A stretch of 19,704 nt of DNA from Candidatus Brevefilum sp. (GCA_007119455.1 SKPR01000260.1:1-19704), one strand, 5' to 3'. Shown: positions 1 to 7,701, counted from the stretch's first letter. Notes: generated from the letters alone by a model not told the origin. Translations and numbers: made by a program.

Positions 1-49
1 AACAGATTTGGCGGCAGGGTTTATGGTAGAACCCCAATGTGGGAGTTAA

Positions 50-1237
50 TCATTTAAGTATGAGGCTTGTTTGGGGTGGAGCCAGGAATTCTGCTCCATC
101 ATGGGTCACAATGATGTTTTCTTCAAGACCGACATAACCATACCCCGGGACCATCAATCCCGGCTCAAGGGTATAAACCTGACCTTCTTCCACCAGTAAA
201 TAAGGTGTTTTACCATACCGTTCCCAGGCCGGGCCCAGAAGGGTACCACCGTCATGAGCCAGTCGCCCGACCTGGTGTCCTGTGGCGTATTTATATTCCG
301 GGTAACCGGCATCGGTGACGACTGCACGTGCAGCGGCATCGACCTCAATACCCGGTACACCGGGCTTGATGATTGAAAAAGCCCTTTGAATGGCTTTAAC
401 AATGGTTTCGAAACCGTTCATAACAGGTATGGGTGCTTCTGTTTCACCTTCCTTTAAAAAATACACCATACGCTGAATGTCGGCACAATAGTCGTCTTCT
501 TTGACGCCAAAGTCAAAATGGACGAGATGCCCCGGTTCGATCAGGAGTTCGGTTGGGGCATTGTGCCCAACCGGTGAGTTGGGGCCGGTGTTTACGGCCG
601 GATTATTATTCTTCGGCCAGGCGTAACCCAGCTTCTGGTTTTCAACGGAGGCGTGAAATATGCTGGCTACTTCGATTTCCGACATACCGACTTGTAGCTG
701 TGTAAAAGCTTCCTCGTATATTTCCAGGGTGCTGGTGATGGCGCGCTGAATGCGTTCAACTTCTGATTTCGTTTTGCGACCTCGCAGGGCACTGATCAGG
801 TGTTCCGCCGAGACAATTCGGTTGGTGAAAGGCGTTCCCTCAAGTAAACCCATCAGGTTGCGGTACATGCCATGTGAGAGTCCATCAGCCATTGAATCAT
901 TGTCAGAATAATTGACCGCAATCTGTTGTGGGTCAAGTTTCTGGAGTTCACCTAACAGAGCTGGACGGATATCTTCGTCGTAAGCGATTACGTGATCATA
1001 AGCGCCGACATTACGAGCCGTTTCAGCTTCAAAGCGTCCGACAATCGCAATCTTATCGCCTTTTGCAGAAAAGATCAGTGCGCTATGCCAGGTTAGACCG
1101 GCATCCCCATATATTAAAGGTAGAACGGGGTCCTCACCAGCACTGGTATCACGGACGAAGGTTAACCACAGGTCGAGACCTTTTGCTCTCAGAATTTCTG
1201 TGACCTGGTTGGTTTTTTCAATGACGATCTGGTTCAT
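50..1237 (-). CDS. M24 family metallopeptidase (Xaa-Pro peptidase-like)
   Basis: Cytoplasmic dinuclear-metal peptidase of the pita-bread fold, probably an aminopeptidase P/prolidase-type enzyme that cleaves Xaa-Pro bonds. The 395-aa length fits a creatinase-type N-terminal domain (about 1-150) followed by the M24 catalytic domain (about 160-390). All five expected metal ligands are visible: D242 (HFDFG), D253 (CADIQR), H321 (GHQVG), E358 (LEPGL) and E372 (GLEEN). In the last motif the usual ED pair is EE, which is conservative. No signal peptide or membrane segment is seen. It is the last gene of a minus-strand unit, 8 bases after pcp, with an AAGG ribosome-binding site about 6 bases before the ATG. 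Pairing with pyroglutamyl peptidase suggests degradation of peptides with blocked or proline-containing N-termini (inference). The exact substrate cannot be told from sequence; the family also includes creatinase and related non-peptidase members. Confidence 0.93.
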   Translation of the reverse strand: MNQIVIEKTNQVTEILRAKGLDLWLTFVRDTSAGEDPVLPLIYGDAGLTWHSALIFSAKGDKIAIVGRFEAETARNVGAYDHVIAYDEDIRPALLGELQKLDPQQIAVNYSDNDSMADGLSHGMYRNLMGLLEGTPFTNRIVSAEHLISALRGRKTKSEVERIQRAITSTLEIYEEAFTQLQVGMSEIEVASIFHASVENQKLGYAWPKNNNPAVNTGPNSPVGHNAPTELLIEPGHLVHFDFGVKEDDYCADIQRMVYFLKEGETEAPIPVMNGFETIVKAIQRAFSIIKPGVPGIEVDAAARAVVTDAGYPEYKYATGHQVGRLAHDGGTLLGPAWERYGKTPYLLVEEGQVYTLEPGLMVPGYGYVGLEENIIVTHDGAEFLAPPQTSLILK

Positions 1238-1245
1238 ATTAGGCC

Positions 1246-1866
1246 TTATTCTTGTAATGATTGGATCAACTGGGTAATCATAATTTGAGCCGCCATAATT
1301 TCCATATCAAGGCTCATCGAAGGTATTACTTTCTCGGAATTGGCGGCCTGTTCAGGCAAGGCCGGTAAATGGATAAAACCCGCCTTTATCCTTAACTTTT
1401 GAACAGAAATTTCATGCATCAGAGTGAAGAAAACCTGGTTACATAAATAGGTGCCAGCTGAAAGGGATATCTCTCCGGGAATATTTTCTTTGGCTAATGC
1501 TTCATGCATGGACTCGATGGGCAGTGTGGCAAAATAAGCAGCAGGGGCATCCATGAAAATGGGTTGATTATTTATTTTAATGCCGGCATTGTCTGCGATG
1601 CGGTAATCCATCCAGTTGATTGCCAGTCTCTCAAGGGATATCTTGGGTCGACCTGTGGCCAAGCCAAAGGCGATCACCGCGTCAGGTTCTTGTTCTTTAA
1701 GCAACGTGTTCAGGGTTTTAGGTCCCAAATTATGATGGACGGGCAGAAGCGCCTTGACAAGTTCTGTTTCCGAGTATTTTTGGCCGGATATGGCATCAAC
1801 CACCATCTGGCTCGGATTAATATCTTTCTCTCCAAAAGGTTCAAACCCTGTCAATAAGATCTTCAT
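1246..1866 (-). CDS. pcp: Pyroglutamyl-peptidase I (C15 family)
   Basis: Cytoplasmic cysteine peptidase that removes N-terminal pyroglutamate from peptides. The 206-aa length is normal for the family. The N-terminus carries the signature TGFEPFG (6-12). The triad is intact: E79 in the motif ISLERLAIN, C142 in SAGTYLCNQ, and H166 in GFIHLPALP. These sit two residues before the classical numbering E81/C144/H168. A strong ribosome-binding site (GAGGAG) lies 4 bases before the ATG. It sits between a DUF309 gene and the M24 peptidase gene with gaps of 12 and 8 bases, so the three are probably one transcript. The triad and signature make the assignment secure. Confidence 0.96.
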   Translation of the reverse strand: MKILLTGFEPFGEKDINPSQMVVDAISGQKYSETELVKALLPVHHNLGPKTLNTLLKEQEPDAVIAFGLATGRPKISLERLAINWMDYRIADNAGIKINNQPIFMDAPAAYFATLPIESMHEALAKENIPGEISLSAGTYLCNQVFFTLMHEISVQKLRIKAGFIHLPALPEQAANSEKVIPSMSLDMEIMAAQIMITQLIQSLQE

Positions 1867-1878
1867 CCTGCTCCTCTG

Positions 1879-2232
1879 CTATTTTTTCTGAATGGGCTGG
1901 TAATGTTCACTGATTATATCATCCGTCGTTTTCCCATCATCAATGGCACGAATGAGCATTTCAGTCCAGCTTCTTAGCTCGTCAAGGGCGAAACCCCGAT
2001 GATGGTCTGGGAATTGCTTCAACCACTTCAAAGCATGGGTGAAAAACTTACGGGCAGCGGATGGCCGGTTTTGTGTGAGACGGTAGAATCCTGCACTTAA
2101 TTGCAACAGAGCGCGATAAAATTCTCGTGATGTGTCTTGGGTTTCACGCCAGGCTGTTTCAAAACATTCGTGTGCCTCGTAATATTTTCTCAGGTTGAAA
2201 AACTTCAGCCCTTGTTCAGCGTTCTCATTCAT
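1879..2232 (-). CDS. DUF309 family protein
   Basis: Small, probably all-helical cytoplasmic protein (117 aa) with the DUF309 hallmark HExxExxW near the N-terminus (EAHECFETAW, about residues 19-28), followed by a helical stretch rich in L/F/A. The biochemical role of DUF309 is not known; the fold resembles a TPR-like helical bundle. It is the first gene of the minus-strand unit with pcp and the M24 peptidase. The ATG at 2230-2232 is preceded by GGGTGATTAA, a good match to the 16S anti-Shine-Dalgarno complement. An extended -10 promoter lies about 35 bases upstream. No defect is seen. Family membership is confident; function is not. Confidence 0.85.
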   Translation of the reverse strand: MNENAEQGLKFFNLRKYYEAHECFETAWRETQDTSREFYRALLQLSAGFYRLTQNRPSAARKFFTHALKWLKQFPDHHRGFALDELRSWTEMLIRAIDDGKTTDDIISEHYQPIQKK

Positions 2233-2266
2233 TTAATCACCCATTTTTTTGATTTCATTGTTTGAA

Positions 2267-2275
2267 ATTATAGCA
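2267..2275 (-). promoter_or_regulatory. Extended -10 promoter for DUF309-pcp-M24 unit
   Basis: On the minus strand the sequence reads TGCTATAAT, a perfect extended -10 (TGn plus TATAAT). No good -35 is found at 16-18 bases spacing, which is typical for extended -10 promoters. Predicted transcription start is near 2260, giving a leader of about 28 bases before the DUF309 ATG. This is a motif match only. Confidence 0.5.
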
Positions 2276-2356
2276 TTGGTTGTATCCGGTTCATTAGATG
2301 TTTCTGACGATTCATCAAGAATTTCCGGGTTAGTTTTTCGCGCTATCGTTCTCATG

Positions 2357-2365
2357 TGCTATAAT
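2357..2365 (+). promoter_or_regulatory. Extended -10 promoter for the ssnA-F420-Mo operon
   Basis: TGCTATAAT on the plus strand is a perfect extended -10. A weak -35 (TTCGCG, 2337-2342, 3 of 6 matches) lies at the ideal 17-base spacing. Predicted start is near 2372, about 320 bases before ssnA. The same nine bases form the opposing minus-strand promoter 90 bases away. Motif match only. Confidence 0.5.
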
Positions 2366-2421
2366 TTTTCGTAGGTTATTTTGAACATATTATCGGTAAT
2401 CTCATTTATTGTAGGAGCTTA

Positions 2422-2529
2422 ATGTCACGAAAAAGAATCCCAAACTGGTGGTGCCGGACAAAAATTTTGCAGGCACGCAATCAGCCTGGGCTTCAATATA
2501 TGAGTGCTCCATTTGATATCGAAAATTAA
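2422..2529 (+). CDS. Possible small leader ORF (35 aa), unrecognised
   Basis: ATG preceded by AGGAG with a short 4-base spacer, encoding 35 residues rich in basic amino acids at the start (MSRKRIP) with WW and one Cys (NWWCR), ending in TAA. It lies about 50 bases downstream of the predicted plus-strand start, so it would be the first translatable frame of the operon mRNA. I recognise no family. It could be a leader peptide, a remnant of a decayed gene, or chance; a second frame over the same bases also reads as protein-like but lacks a start codon. Confidence 0.2.
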   Translation: MSRKRIPNWWCRTKILQARNQPGLQYMSAPFDIEN

Positions 2530-2695
2530 TAAGGTCGTCATGAAATGTTTCGAATTCGTGGTTAAACACATAAAAATGATTGCACAAGCTTTGATATAGA
2601 ATTTTCATATTCACCAGAATGATAGGACACCAAGCACTACCATTAAAGGTTTTGCATACCAGAATCGTCCCACTTATTTTGAATGAGAGGTCATG

Positions 2696-4054
2696 ATGTT
2701 AGTTGTAAATGGAAAAATAATTACCTGGGGTCAAGCTAATCAGATTCTGCCTGATGGATGGGGGCTGCTCGTACGCAACGGGTTGATTGAAAAAATTGCT
2801 CCCCAGGCTGAGCTGCTCAAAGACTATCCGGATGAAGAGCGTCTGGATGCAGAAGGCCAATACGTGATGCCTGGAAATATTTGTGCCCATACTCATTTCT
2901 ACGGCGCTTTTTCACGTGGGTTAGGCATCCCGGGTGATGCACCAACCAATTTTACAGAAATCCTTGATAAATTATGGTGGAACTTGGATAAAGCCCTCGA
3001 TGAGGATGGTGTCAAGTATTCGGCCCTGGTGTGCCTGGTGGATGCAATCAAACATGGAACCACCACCCTGATTGATCACCACGCTTCACCGAATGCCATT
3101 GACGGCTCGCTGGATATTGTGGCGGACGCAGTGAATGAGGCCGGTTTGCGTGCTTCACTGTGTTACGAAGTCACCGATCGGGATGGCCCGGAAAAGGCGG
3201 AAAAGGGCTTGCAGGAGAATATGCGTTTTATTCGGCGTATTGAGCAAAACAATCCTGATGACGCTAACCTCAAGGCACATTTCGGGTTACACGCCAGTCT
3301 GACCCTTTCTGATGAGACACTTGAGCGGGCCGGGTCTTTATGCCCCGATGGCATTGGTTTCCACATTCACGCTGCAGAAGGGATGGCTGACCAGGTTTTC
3401 AGCCTTGAAACAACCGGCAAGCGTGTGATCCACCGGCTGGATCAGTTTGGGATTCTTAAACCCGAATCGATCCTTGCTCATGGGATTCATGTAGACGAGA
3501 GTGAAATCCAACGTCTAGCCGAAACATCCGCCTGGGTGACCCATCAGCCTCGTTCGAACATGAACAATGCTGTCGGCGTAGCCCCGGTCGAACAAATGCT
3601 GGATGCTGGCGTAAGGGTTGGGTTGGGAAACGACGGCTTCTCCAATACGATGTGGCAGGAATGGAAAGAAGCCTATTTGCTGCACAAACTGGCAAATCGT
3701 GACCCCCAGCGGATGGGCGGCTATACGGTCACTCAAATTGCTGTACTAAATAACGCCAACCTGGTAACCGGGTTATTTGACGGGCTCAAAGTCGGAGAAT
3801 TATCCGAAGGCGCTGCAGCAGATCTGATTTTTGTGGATTATCATCCCTTTACGCCATTAACGGCCGGCAACCTGCCCTGGCACATTCTATTTGGTTTCCA
3901 GGAAAGTATGGTTACAGCGACAATCGTTGCAGGAAAACCCCTGATGTATCGCCGCGAAATGCTGACCCTGAACGAAGGTGAAATTGCCGCAAAAGCAATG
4001 GAAATATCTGAAAATATTTGGGGTCGGTTTACAAGTATATCCACCCAGGACTAA
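2696..4054 (+). CDS. ssnA: SsnA-type aminohydrolase (amidohydrolase superfamily)
   Basis: Metal-dependent deaminase/chlorohydrolase-like enzyme of the amidohydrolase superfamily, about 452 aa. Metal-site residues are visible: H65 and H67 (AHTHFYG), H225 (FHIHAAEG, with E228), H262 (AHGIH) and D313 (GNDGFSN). Features I recall from E. coli SsnA are retained, including LWWNLDKALDED (93-104) and DHHASP (127-132). SsnA is a member of the gene set accompanying selenium-dependent molybdenum hydroxylases; its substrate is unproven but a purine or other amino-heterocycle is likely. An ATG at 2693 is also possible, but the GAGAGG site at 2685-2690 is properly spaced (5 bases) only for the ATG at 2696, which also matches the MLxx start of the E. 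coli protein. First gene of the long plus-strand operon; npdG follows after 37 bases. Confidence 0.9.
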   Translation: MLVVNGKIITWGQANQILPDGWGLLVRNGLIEKIAPQAELLKDYPDEERLDAEGQYVMPGNICAHTHFYGAFSRGLGIPGDAPTNFTEILDKLWWNLDKALDEDGVKYSALVCLVDAIKHGTTTLIDHHASPNAIDGSLDIVADAVNEAGLRASLCYEVTDRDGPEKAEKGLQENMRFIRRIEQNNPDDANLKAHFGLHASLTLSDETLERAGSLCPDGIGFHIHAAEGMADQVFSLETTGKRVIHRLDQFGILKPESILAHGIHVDESEIQRLAETSAWVTHQPRSNMNNAVGVAPVEQMLDAGVRVGLGNDGFSNTMWQEWKEAYLLHKLANRDPQRMGGYTVTQIAVLNNANLVTGLFDGLKVGELSEGAAADLIFVDYHPFTPLTAGNLPWHILFGFQESMVTATIVAGKPLMYRREMLTLNEGEIAAKAMEISENIWGRFTSISTQD

Positions 4055-4091
4055 CACTTCTTTGGATCAATTTAAACAAAGGAATAAATAA

Positions 4092-4778
4092 ATGACAGAG
4101 AATAATAAAAAAATATATACCATCAGCATCATTGGCGGAACTGGCAAAGAAGGCAAAGGTTTGGCCTATCGCTGGCTGTTGGCCGGCCACCGGGTCATTA
4201 TTGGCTCACGCAAATTTGAGAAAGCTCAGAAAGCTGTAAATGAGCTATTAGATTTTATGGGAGAACGGACTGACCGCCTGGTCGGGATGGAGAACAGAGA
4301 GGCAGTTGAGGCCGGTGATATCGCTGTGGTTTCGGTACCTTATGCAGCCCATAGGCCAACTTTGGAAGATTTGCAAGATGCCTTACAGGGCAAAATTGTG
4401 ATTGATGTGGTTGTGCCGATCGTCCCTCCCAAAGTCACCAAGGTGCAAATGCCGCCAGCCGGGTCGGCAGCTCAGGAAGCACAGGAAATCCTGGGAGACG
4501 GTTGCCAGGTCGTGGATGCATTTCAAAACATTTCACATGAAAGGTTGCTGGGAAAAGGTGACACAGATTGTGATGTCCTGGTTTGTGGAAAAGGTAAAGC
4601 TGCCCGGGAAGTTGTGCTGGGTCTGGTTGCTGATACAGGATTGAAAGGTTGGGATGCCGGCCCGATTGAAAATGCAGTTGTCGTAGAAGGGCTGACCTCC
4701 ATTCTTATTGGGCTGAACATCCAGCATAAGGTTCATGCTTCAGGTATCCGCATAACAGGGATTCCTGATCAGGATTAA
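4092..4778 (+). CDS. npdG: F420:NADP oxidoreductase (NADPH-dependent F420 reductase)
   Basis: Transfers hydride between reduced F420 and NADP; cytoplasmic. The 228-aa length is typical of the family. The Rossmann dinucleotide site is at the N-terminus (IIGGTGKEGKG, 13-23). A GSRKFEKA motif (38-45) has the Ser/Arg pair expected to bind the 2'-phosphate of NADP. The family signature PPAGSAAQEAQE and VDAFQNISHERL follow in the middle, with a C-terminal helical region around the VEGLTSILIGLN stretch. An AAAGGAA site precedes the ATG. Its TAA is one base from the cofE ATG, so the two are translationally coupled. Its presence links the F420 pool to NADPH and shows that F420 is used as a redox carrier here, not only made. 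Confidence 0.93.
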   Translation: MTENNKKIYTISIIGGTGKEGKGLAYRWLLAGHRVIIGSRKFEKAQKAVNELLDFMGERTDRLVGMENREAVEAGDIAVVSVPYAAHRPTLEDLQDALQGKIVIDVVVPIVPPKVTKVQMPPAGSAAQEAQEILGDGCQVVDAFQNISHERLLGKGDTDCDVLVCGKGKAAREVVLGLVADTGLKGWDAGPIENAVVVEGLTSILIGLNIQHKVHASGIRITGIPDQD

Positions 4779-4779
4779 T

Positions 4780-5547
4780 ATGGCATTGACGCTTACACCG
4801 GTGGCGAAACTGCCATTGGTTAACCCGGGTGATGATCTGGCGCTGATAATTGAACAGGCATTAACCCAGAACAACCTGATCTTACAGGATGGTGACATTC
4901 TGGTTGTTGCTCAAAAGGTCATATCCAAGGCAGAGGGCCGCCTGGTTAATTTGACAACGGTTGAAGTCTCGGATGAGGCCAGGCATTATGCCGGGGTGAC
5001 AGGCAAAGACCCACGACTGATTGAGTTGATCCTTGCAGAGAGCAAAGCGGTATTGCGGACCAGGAAAAACTTGATTATTGTTGAACATCGCCTGGGATTT
5101 ATCAGTGCCAATGCAGGCATTGATCATTCAAATGTGCCCTCGCCCTGGGGAGATCCGGAAGATTGGGTTCTGCTTTTGCCTGAGAACCCGGATGAATCCG
5201 CCCGGGAGCTTCGCAGCAAGCTGGAAGCAAAGTTCAATTGCCAGATCGGTGTTTTGATTATTGATTCACATGGCCGGGCATGGCGAATGGGAACAGTCGG
5301 TGTAGCTATTGGGTTTTCGGGCCTGCCAGGTTTGGTGAATCTGCGCGGTGAACCGGATTTGTTTGATTACAGATTGCGTGTAACTGAGGTTGCAGCTGCT
5401 GATGAACTGGCTGCTGGGGCTTCGTTGGTAATGGGGCAGGCCCAGGAGGGAACCCCCGTGATTCATGTCCGGGGATTTCCGTATCCTTTACGGGAAGGCA
5501 GTTTAGACGAATTGATCCGCCCAAAGGATCTGGATCTTTTCAGGTGA
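4780..5547 (+). CDS. cofE: Coenzyme F420-0:L-glutamate ligase
   Basis: GTP-dependent addition of L-glutamate to F420-0 (and further gamma-glutamates) in F420 biosynthesis. The 255-aa length matches stand-alone CofE rather than the longer actinobacterial FbiB, which carries a C-terminal nitroreductase domain. Visible motifs are GDILVVAQKVISKAEGR (38-54), GFISANAGIDHSNV (106-119), IDSHGRAWRMGTVGVAIG (161-178) and AAADELAAGASLVMGQAQEG (205-224). A ribosome-binding site (AGGA) lies inside the end of npdG, one base separating the two genes. It is followed after 4 bases by a 2H phosphoesterase gene whose Shine-Dalgarno AGGTGA overlaps the cofE stop codon. Confidence 0.95.
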   Translation: MALTLTPVAKLPLVNPGDDLALIIEQALTQNNLILQDGDILVVAQKVISKAEGRLVNLTTVEVSDEARHYAGVTGKDPRLIELILAESKAVLRTRKNLIIVEHRLGFISANAGIDHSNVPSPWGDPEDWVLLLPENPDESARELRSKLEAKFNCQIGVLIIDSHGRAWRMGTVGVAIGFSGLPGLVNLRGEPDLFDYRLRVTEVAAADELAAGASLVMGQAQEGTPVIHVRGFPYPLREGSLDELIRPKDLDLFR

Positions 5548-5551
5548 CGCA

Positions 5552-6109
5552 ATGATCAAAGCCATTATCACTGAATTGAATGCTGAAGCGGCCGCAGAAG
5601 TGGGTGAAATGTGGCAGAAATTATATGAAGCCTGTGGTCTGAAGGCGATTTATACCATTCCCGTTCCCCATTTTACATGGTTTGCTGCCGATGAATTAGA
5701 TGTCGCTGAAGCTAAAACAATTTTGACCAGAATTGCGACCCATCAACGTTTGTTGACCATACATACTTTTGGCCTGGGGATCTTTGCGGGAAATTTACCT
5801 GTGATATATTTGCCGATGGTAAAATCGTTACCGATGTACACTCTGCATAAAGAGATCTGGGAAGAAATTCAACCACACAGTAAAAACCCCAGGCTGTACT
5901 ACTCCCCAAAACTCTGGTTGCCACATATCACCCTGGCTCTCAAAGACCTTACCCATGAGAATCTATCCTGTGCTGTTGATGCCCTTGCCTTTGACCCGGT
6001 TGAAATGTATATTGTTGCTGATAATCTGGCTATCGTAGAACATGAAGATGAAAAGGTTGGGAAGACTCTGGAGACCTTTTTGTTTAACGATAACCGAGGA
6101 CGACAATGA
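5552..6109 (+). CDS. 2H phosphoesterase / 2'-5' RNA ligase family protein
   Basis: 185-aa protein of the two-histidine (2H) phosphoesterase superfamily (2'-5' RNA ligase, ThpR, cyclic phosphodiesterases). The two catalytic HxT motifs are present: HFT (40-42) and HIT (125-127), each preceded by Pro and followed by hydrophobic residues. The family acts on 2',5'- or cyclic phosphodiesters of nucleotides and RNA. It is not a known F420 biosynthesis gene, yet it is wedged between cofE and cofD. Its stop overlaps the cofD start (ATGA), which implies coupled translation. A role in F420 metabolism, for example on a phosphodiester or cyclic phosphate side product, is speculation. The family call is good; the substrate is unknown. 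Confidence 0.85.
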   Translation: MIKAIITELNAEAAAEVGEMWQKLYEACGLKAIYTIPVPHFTWFAADELDVAEAKTILTRIATHQRLLTIHTFGLGIFAGNLPVIYLPMVKSLPMYTLHKEIWEEIQPHSKNPRLYYSPKLWLPHITLALKDLTHENLSCAVDALAFDPVEMYIVADNLAIVEHEDEKVGKTLETFLFNDNRGRQ

Positions 6110-7050
6110 AACTGACAGCCCTGGCTGGTGGTGTTGGCGGTGCAAAACTTGTGGATGGCCTGGCTGCCCTCCTGCCGCCGGAAGCTTTTTGTGTGATCGT
6201 AAATACCGGGGATGATTTTGAGCATCTTTCACTCAAAATTAGCCCGGACCTTGATACGGTGTGTTACACGCTGGCTGGTATGGCTAATCCGGAGACAGGG
6301 TGGGGAATTAAGAACGAAACCTGGCAGGTTTACAAGACCATCGCTCAACTAGGTGGGCCTGATTGGTTCCGTTTGGGTGATACAGACTTGGCCACGCACA
6401 TCATGCGGACAGCTCTTCTATGTGAAGGTGAACCATTGTCGGCAATCACGCAAAATTTTTGCCAGGAATGGGGAGTGTCACATCGTGTATTCCCCATGAG
6501 CGATCATCCTGTCAGAACCATGGTTCATACAAATGAAGGGAAGGTTTTGGGTTTTCAGGAATACTTTGTGCAACATGCCTGCGAGCCTGTGGTGAGCCGT
6601 TTTGAATTTAAAGGGGCGGATGAAGCAAAACCTGTGGATGATGCGCTGAGGAGGTTGAACGAATCCGACCTGGTCGTTTTCGCACCCTCCAATCCCTGGG
6701 TCAGTATTGATCCGATCCTGGCTGTGCCAGGTTATCGTGAGAGCCTCAGGGGTAAGCCAGTGATCGCAATTTCACCTCTGATTGAAGGACGAGCCTTGAA
6801 AGGGCCTGCTGCAAAAATGTATCGTGAACTGGGCATCCGGCCATCTGCATCGGCAATCGCTGAACACTATCATGACCTGCTGACCGGGTTTGTGTTTGAC
6901 GAGAGAGATCGCGGAGAATTGGAAAAAATCGAGCGATGGCGTATAATTCCTTTACTTACAGACATTTTCATGGAAGATAAACAGGATCGGATCCGGTTGG
7001 CAAGAGAGGTGCTCTCATTCGGCCAGACCATCCTGAGCAGGAGTCACTAA
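6106..7050 (+). CDS. cofD: 2-phospho-L-lactate transferase (LPPG:FO transferase)
   Basis: Joins the guanylated phospho-lactate/phosphoenolpyruvate moiety to FO, giving (dehydro)F420-0 with release of GMP. The 314-aa length is typical. Successive family motifs are clear: LAGGVGGAKL (6-15), VNTGDDFEHLSLKISPDLDT (32-51), WFRLGDTDLATH (87-98), PMSDHPVRTMV (130-140), APSNPWVSIDPIL (193-205) and IEGRALKGPAAKM (226-238). It overlaps the preceding 2H phosphoesterase gene by 4 bases and has GAGGA 6 bases before the ATG. cofC follows after 4 bases. The substrate FO is not made by any gene in the window. Confidence 0.96.
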   Translation: MKLTALAGGVGGAKLVDGLAALLPPEAFCVIVNTGDDFEHLSLKISPDLDTVCYTLAGMANPETGWGIKNETWQVYKTIAQLGGPDWFRLGDTDLATHIMRTALLCEGEPLSAITQNFCQEWGVSHRVFPMSDHPVRTMVHTNEGKVLGFQEYFVQHACEPVVSRFEFKGADEAKPVDDALRRLNESDLVVFAPSNPWVSIDPILAVPGYRESLRGKPVIAISPLIEGRALKGPAAKMYRELGIRPSASAIAEHYHDLLTGFVFDERDRGELEKIERWRIIPLLTDIFMEDKQDRIRLAREVLSFGQTILSRSH

Positions 7051-7054
7051 CCTT

Positions 7055-7669
7055 ATGAGCCTTTGGGCAATTGTTCCGGTCAAACCTTTACGTCGTGGTA
7101 AGTCCCGATTATCAAATCTCCTAACTGAAGAAGAACGCACACAATTAAATAAACAGCTATTTTGTCATACCATCGAAGTTTTACAACTGGTTGATTCTGT
7201 TTCAGATATTCTGGTTGTGAGTCGCGACTCTCATGTGTTAACCATGGCCCGAGAAAAAGATGTTCGCACAGTAACAGAGAATGGCACACCCGAATTGAAT
7301 AATGCGCTCAGGCGGGCTTCTCTTTTTTCAACAGCATTCTCTACCGAAGGTGTCTTAATTGTCCCCGCTGATTTACCTTTGCTAACACCCGAGGATGTGA
7401 CAGATTTTATTGAGAGGCGTACCAAGCCTCCGATGATCGTCATCGCCCCGGATAGGCGCAGAGAGGGCACCAATATGTTATTGCTGGATCCGGCCGACCT
7501 GATCACCTTTTCTTTTGGCCAGGCATCTTTTGATCTTCATACCCATCTGGCCAGAGAAAAAGGGGCAAATGTCGTTGTTTTTGAAAATGAACGAATTGCC
7601 CTTGACCTGGATGTTCCTGAGGATTATAAAATCCTCAGTTCAAAAAATGTCATGTCTATCATGACCTGA
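7055..7669 (+). CDS. cofC: 2-phospho-L-lactate (or PEP) guanylyltransferase
   Basis: GTP-dependent activation of 2-phospho-L-lactate, or of phosphoenolpyruvate in bacteria using the dehydro-F420 route, producing the substrate of CofD. The 204-aa length and motifs fit CofC: VPVKPLRRGKSRLS (8-21, nucleotide-binding loop), VPADLPLL (103-110, metal-binding Asp), APDRRREGTNMLL (132-144) and FGQASF (153-158). It starts 4 bases after cofD with a CAGGAG site about 11 bases upstream inside cofD. Whether it prefers phospholactate or PEP cannot be read from the motifs. It ends the F420 block; 32 bases then lead to the LLM oxidoreductase gene. Confidence 0.94.
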   Translation: MSLWAIVPVKPLRRGKSRLSNLLTEEERTQLNKQLFCHTIEVLQLVDSVSDILVVSRDSHVLTMAREKDVRTVTENGTPELNNALRRASLFSTAFSTEGVLIVPADLPLLTPEDVTDFIERRTKPPMIVIAPDRRREGTNMLLLDPADLITFSFGQASFDLHTHLAREKGANVVVFENERIALDLDVPEDYKILSSKNVMSIMT

Positions 7670-7701
7670 CTTATTTATCCTCTATTGAAAAGGACCGAAA
7701 A

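Larger units (their letters stand above)
2233..2692. other. Divergent intergenic region with long leader
   Basis: 460 bases between the divergent DUF309 and ssnA genes, clearly richer in A/T than the genes. It contains two outward-facing extended -10 promoters (2267-2275 minus, 2357-2365 plus), an imperfect palindrome ATTATCGGTAAT (2389-2400) just downstream of the plus promoter start, and a 35-codon ORF at 2422. The rest of the leader, 2530-2692, holds only the ssnA ribosome-binding site as a recognisable element. A 70-codon minus-strand frame at 2402-2614 has no ribosome-binding site or family features I can recognise. No riboswitch class, tRNA or intrinsic terminator was recognised. Confidence 0.6.

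Noticed and set aside
33..43. Small perfect hairpin CCCAATGTGGG just past the M24 stop
   Set aside because: Only a 4-base stem with no T-tract on the downstream side, so not supportable as a terminator.
2389..2400. Imperfect palindrome ATTATCGGTAAT as an operator
   Set aside because: Short, AT-rich and imperfect, with no second copy seen; mentioned only as a candidate within the leader.
2540..2599. 19-codon plus-strand frame after the 35-codon ORF, with AAGG before the ATG
   Set aside because: Too short and without recognisable features; an AAGG alone is weak evidence.
2402..2614. 70-codon minus-strand frame in the intergenic region
   Set aside because: No family features recognised and no ribosome-binding site; it lies antisense to the putative leader and looks like chance in AT-rich DNA.
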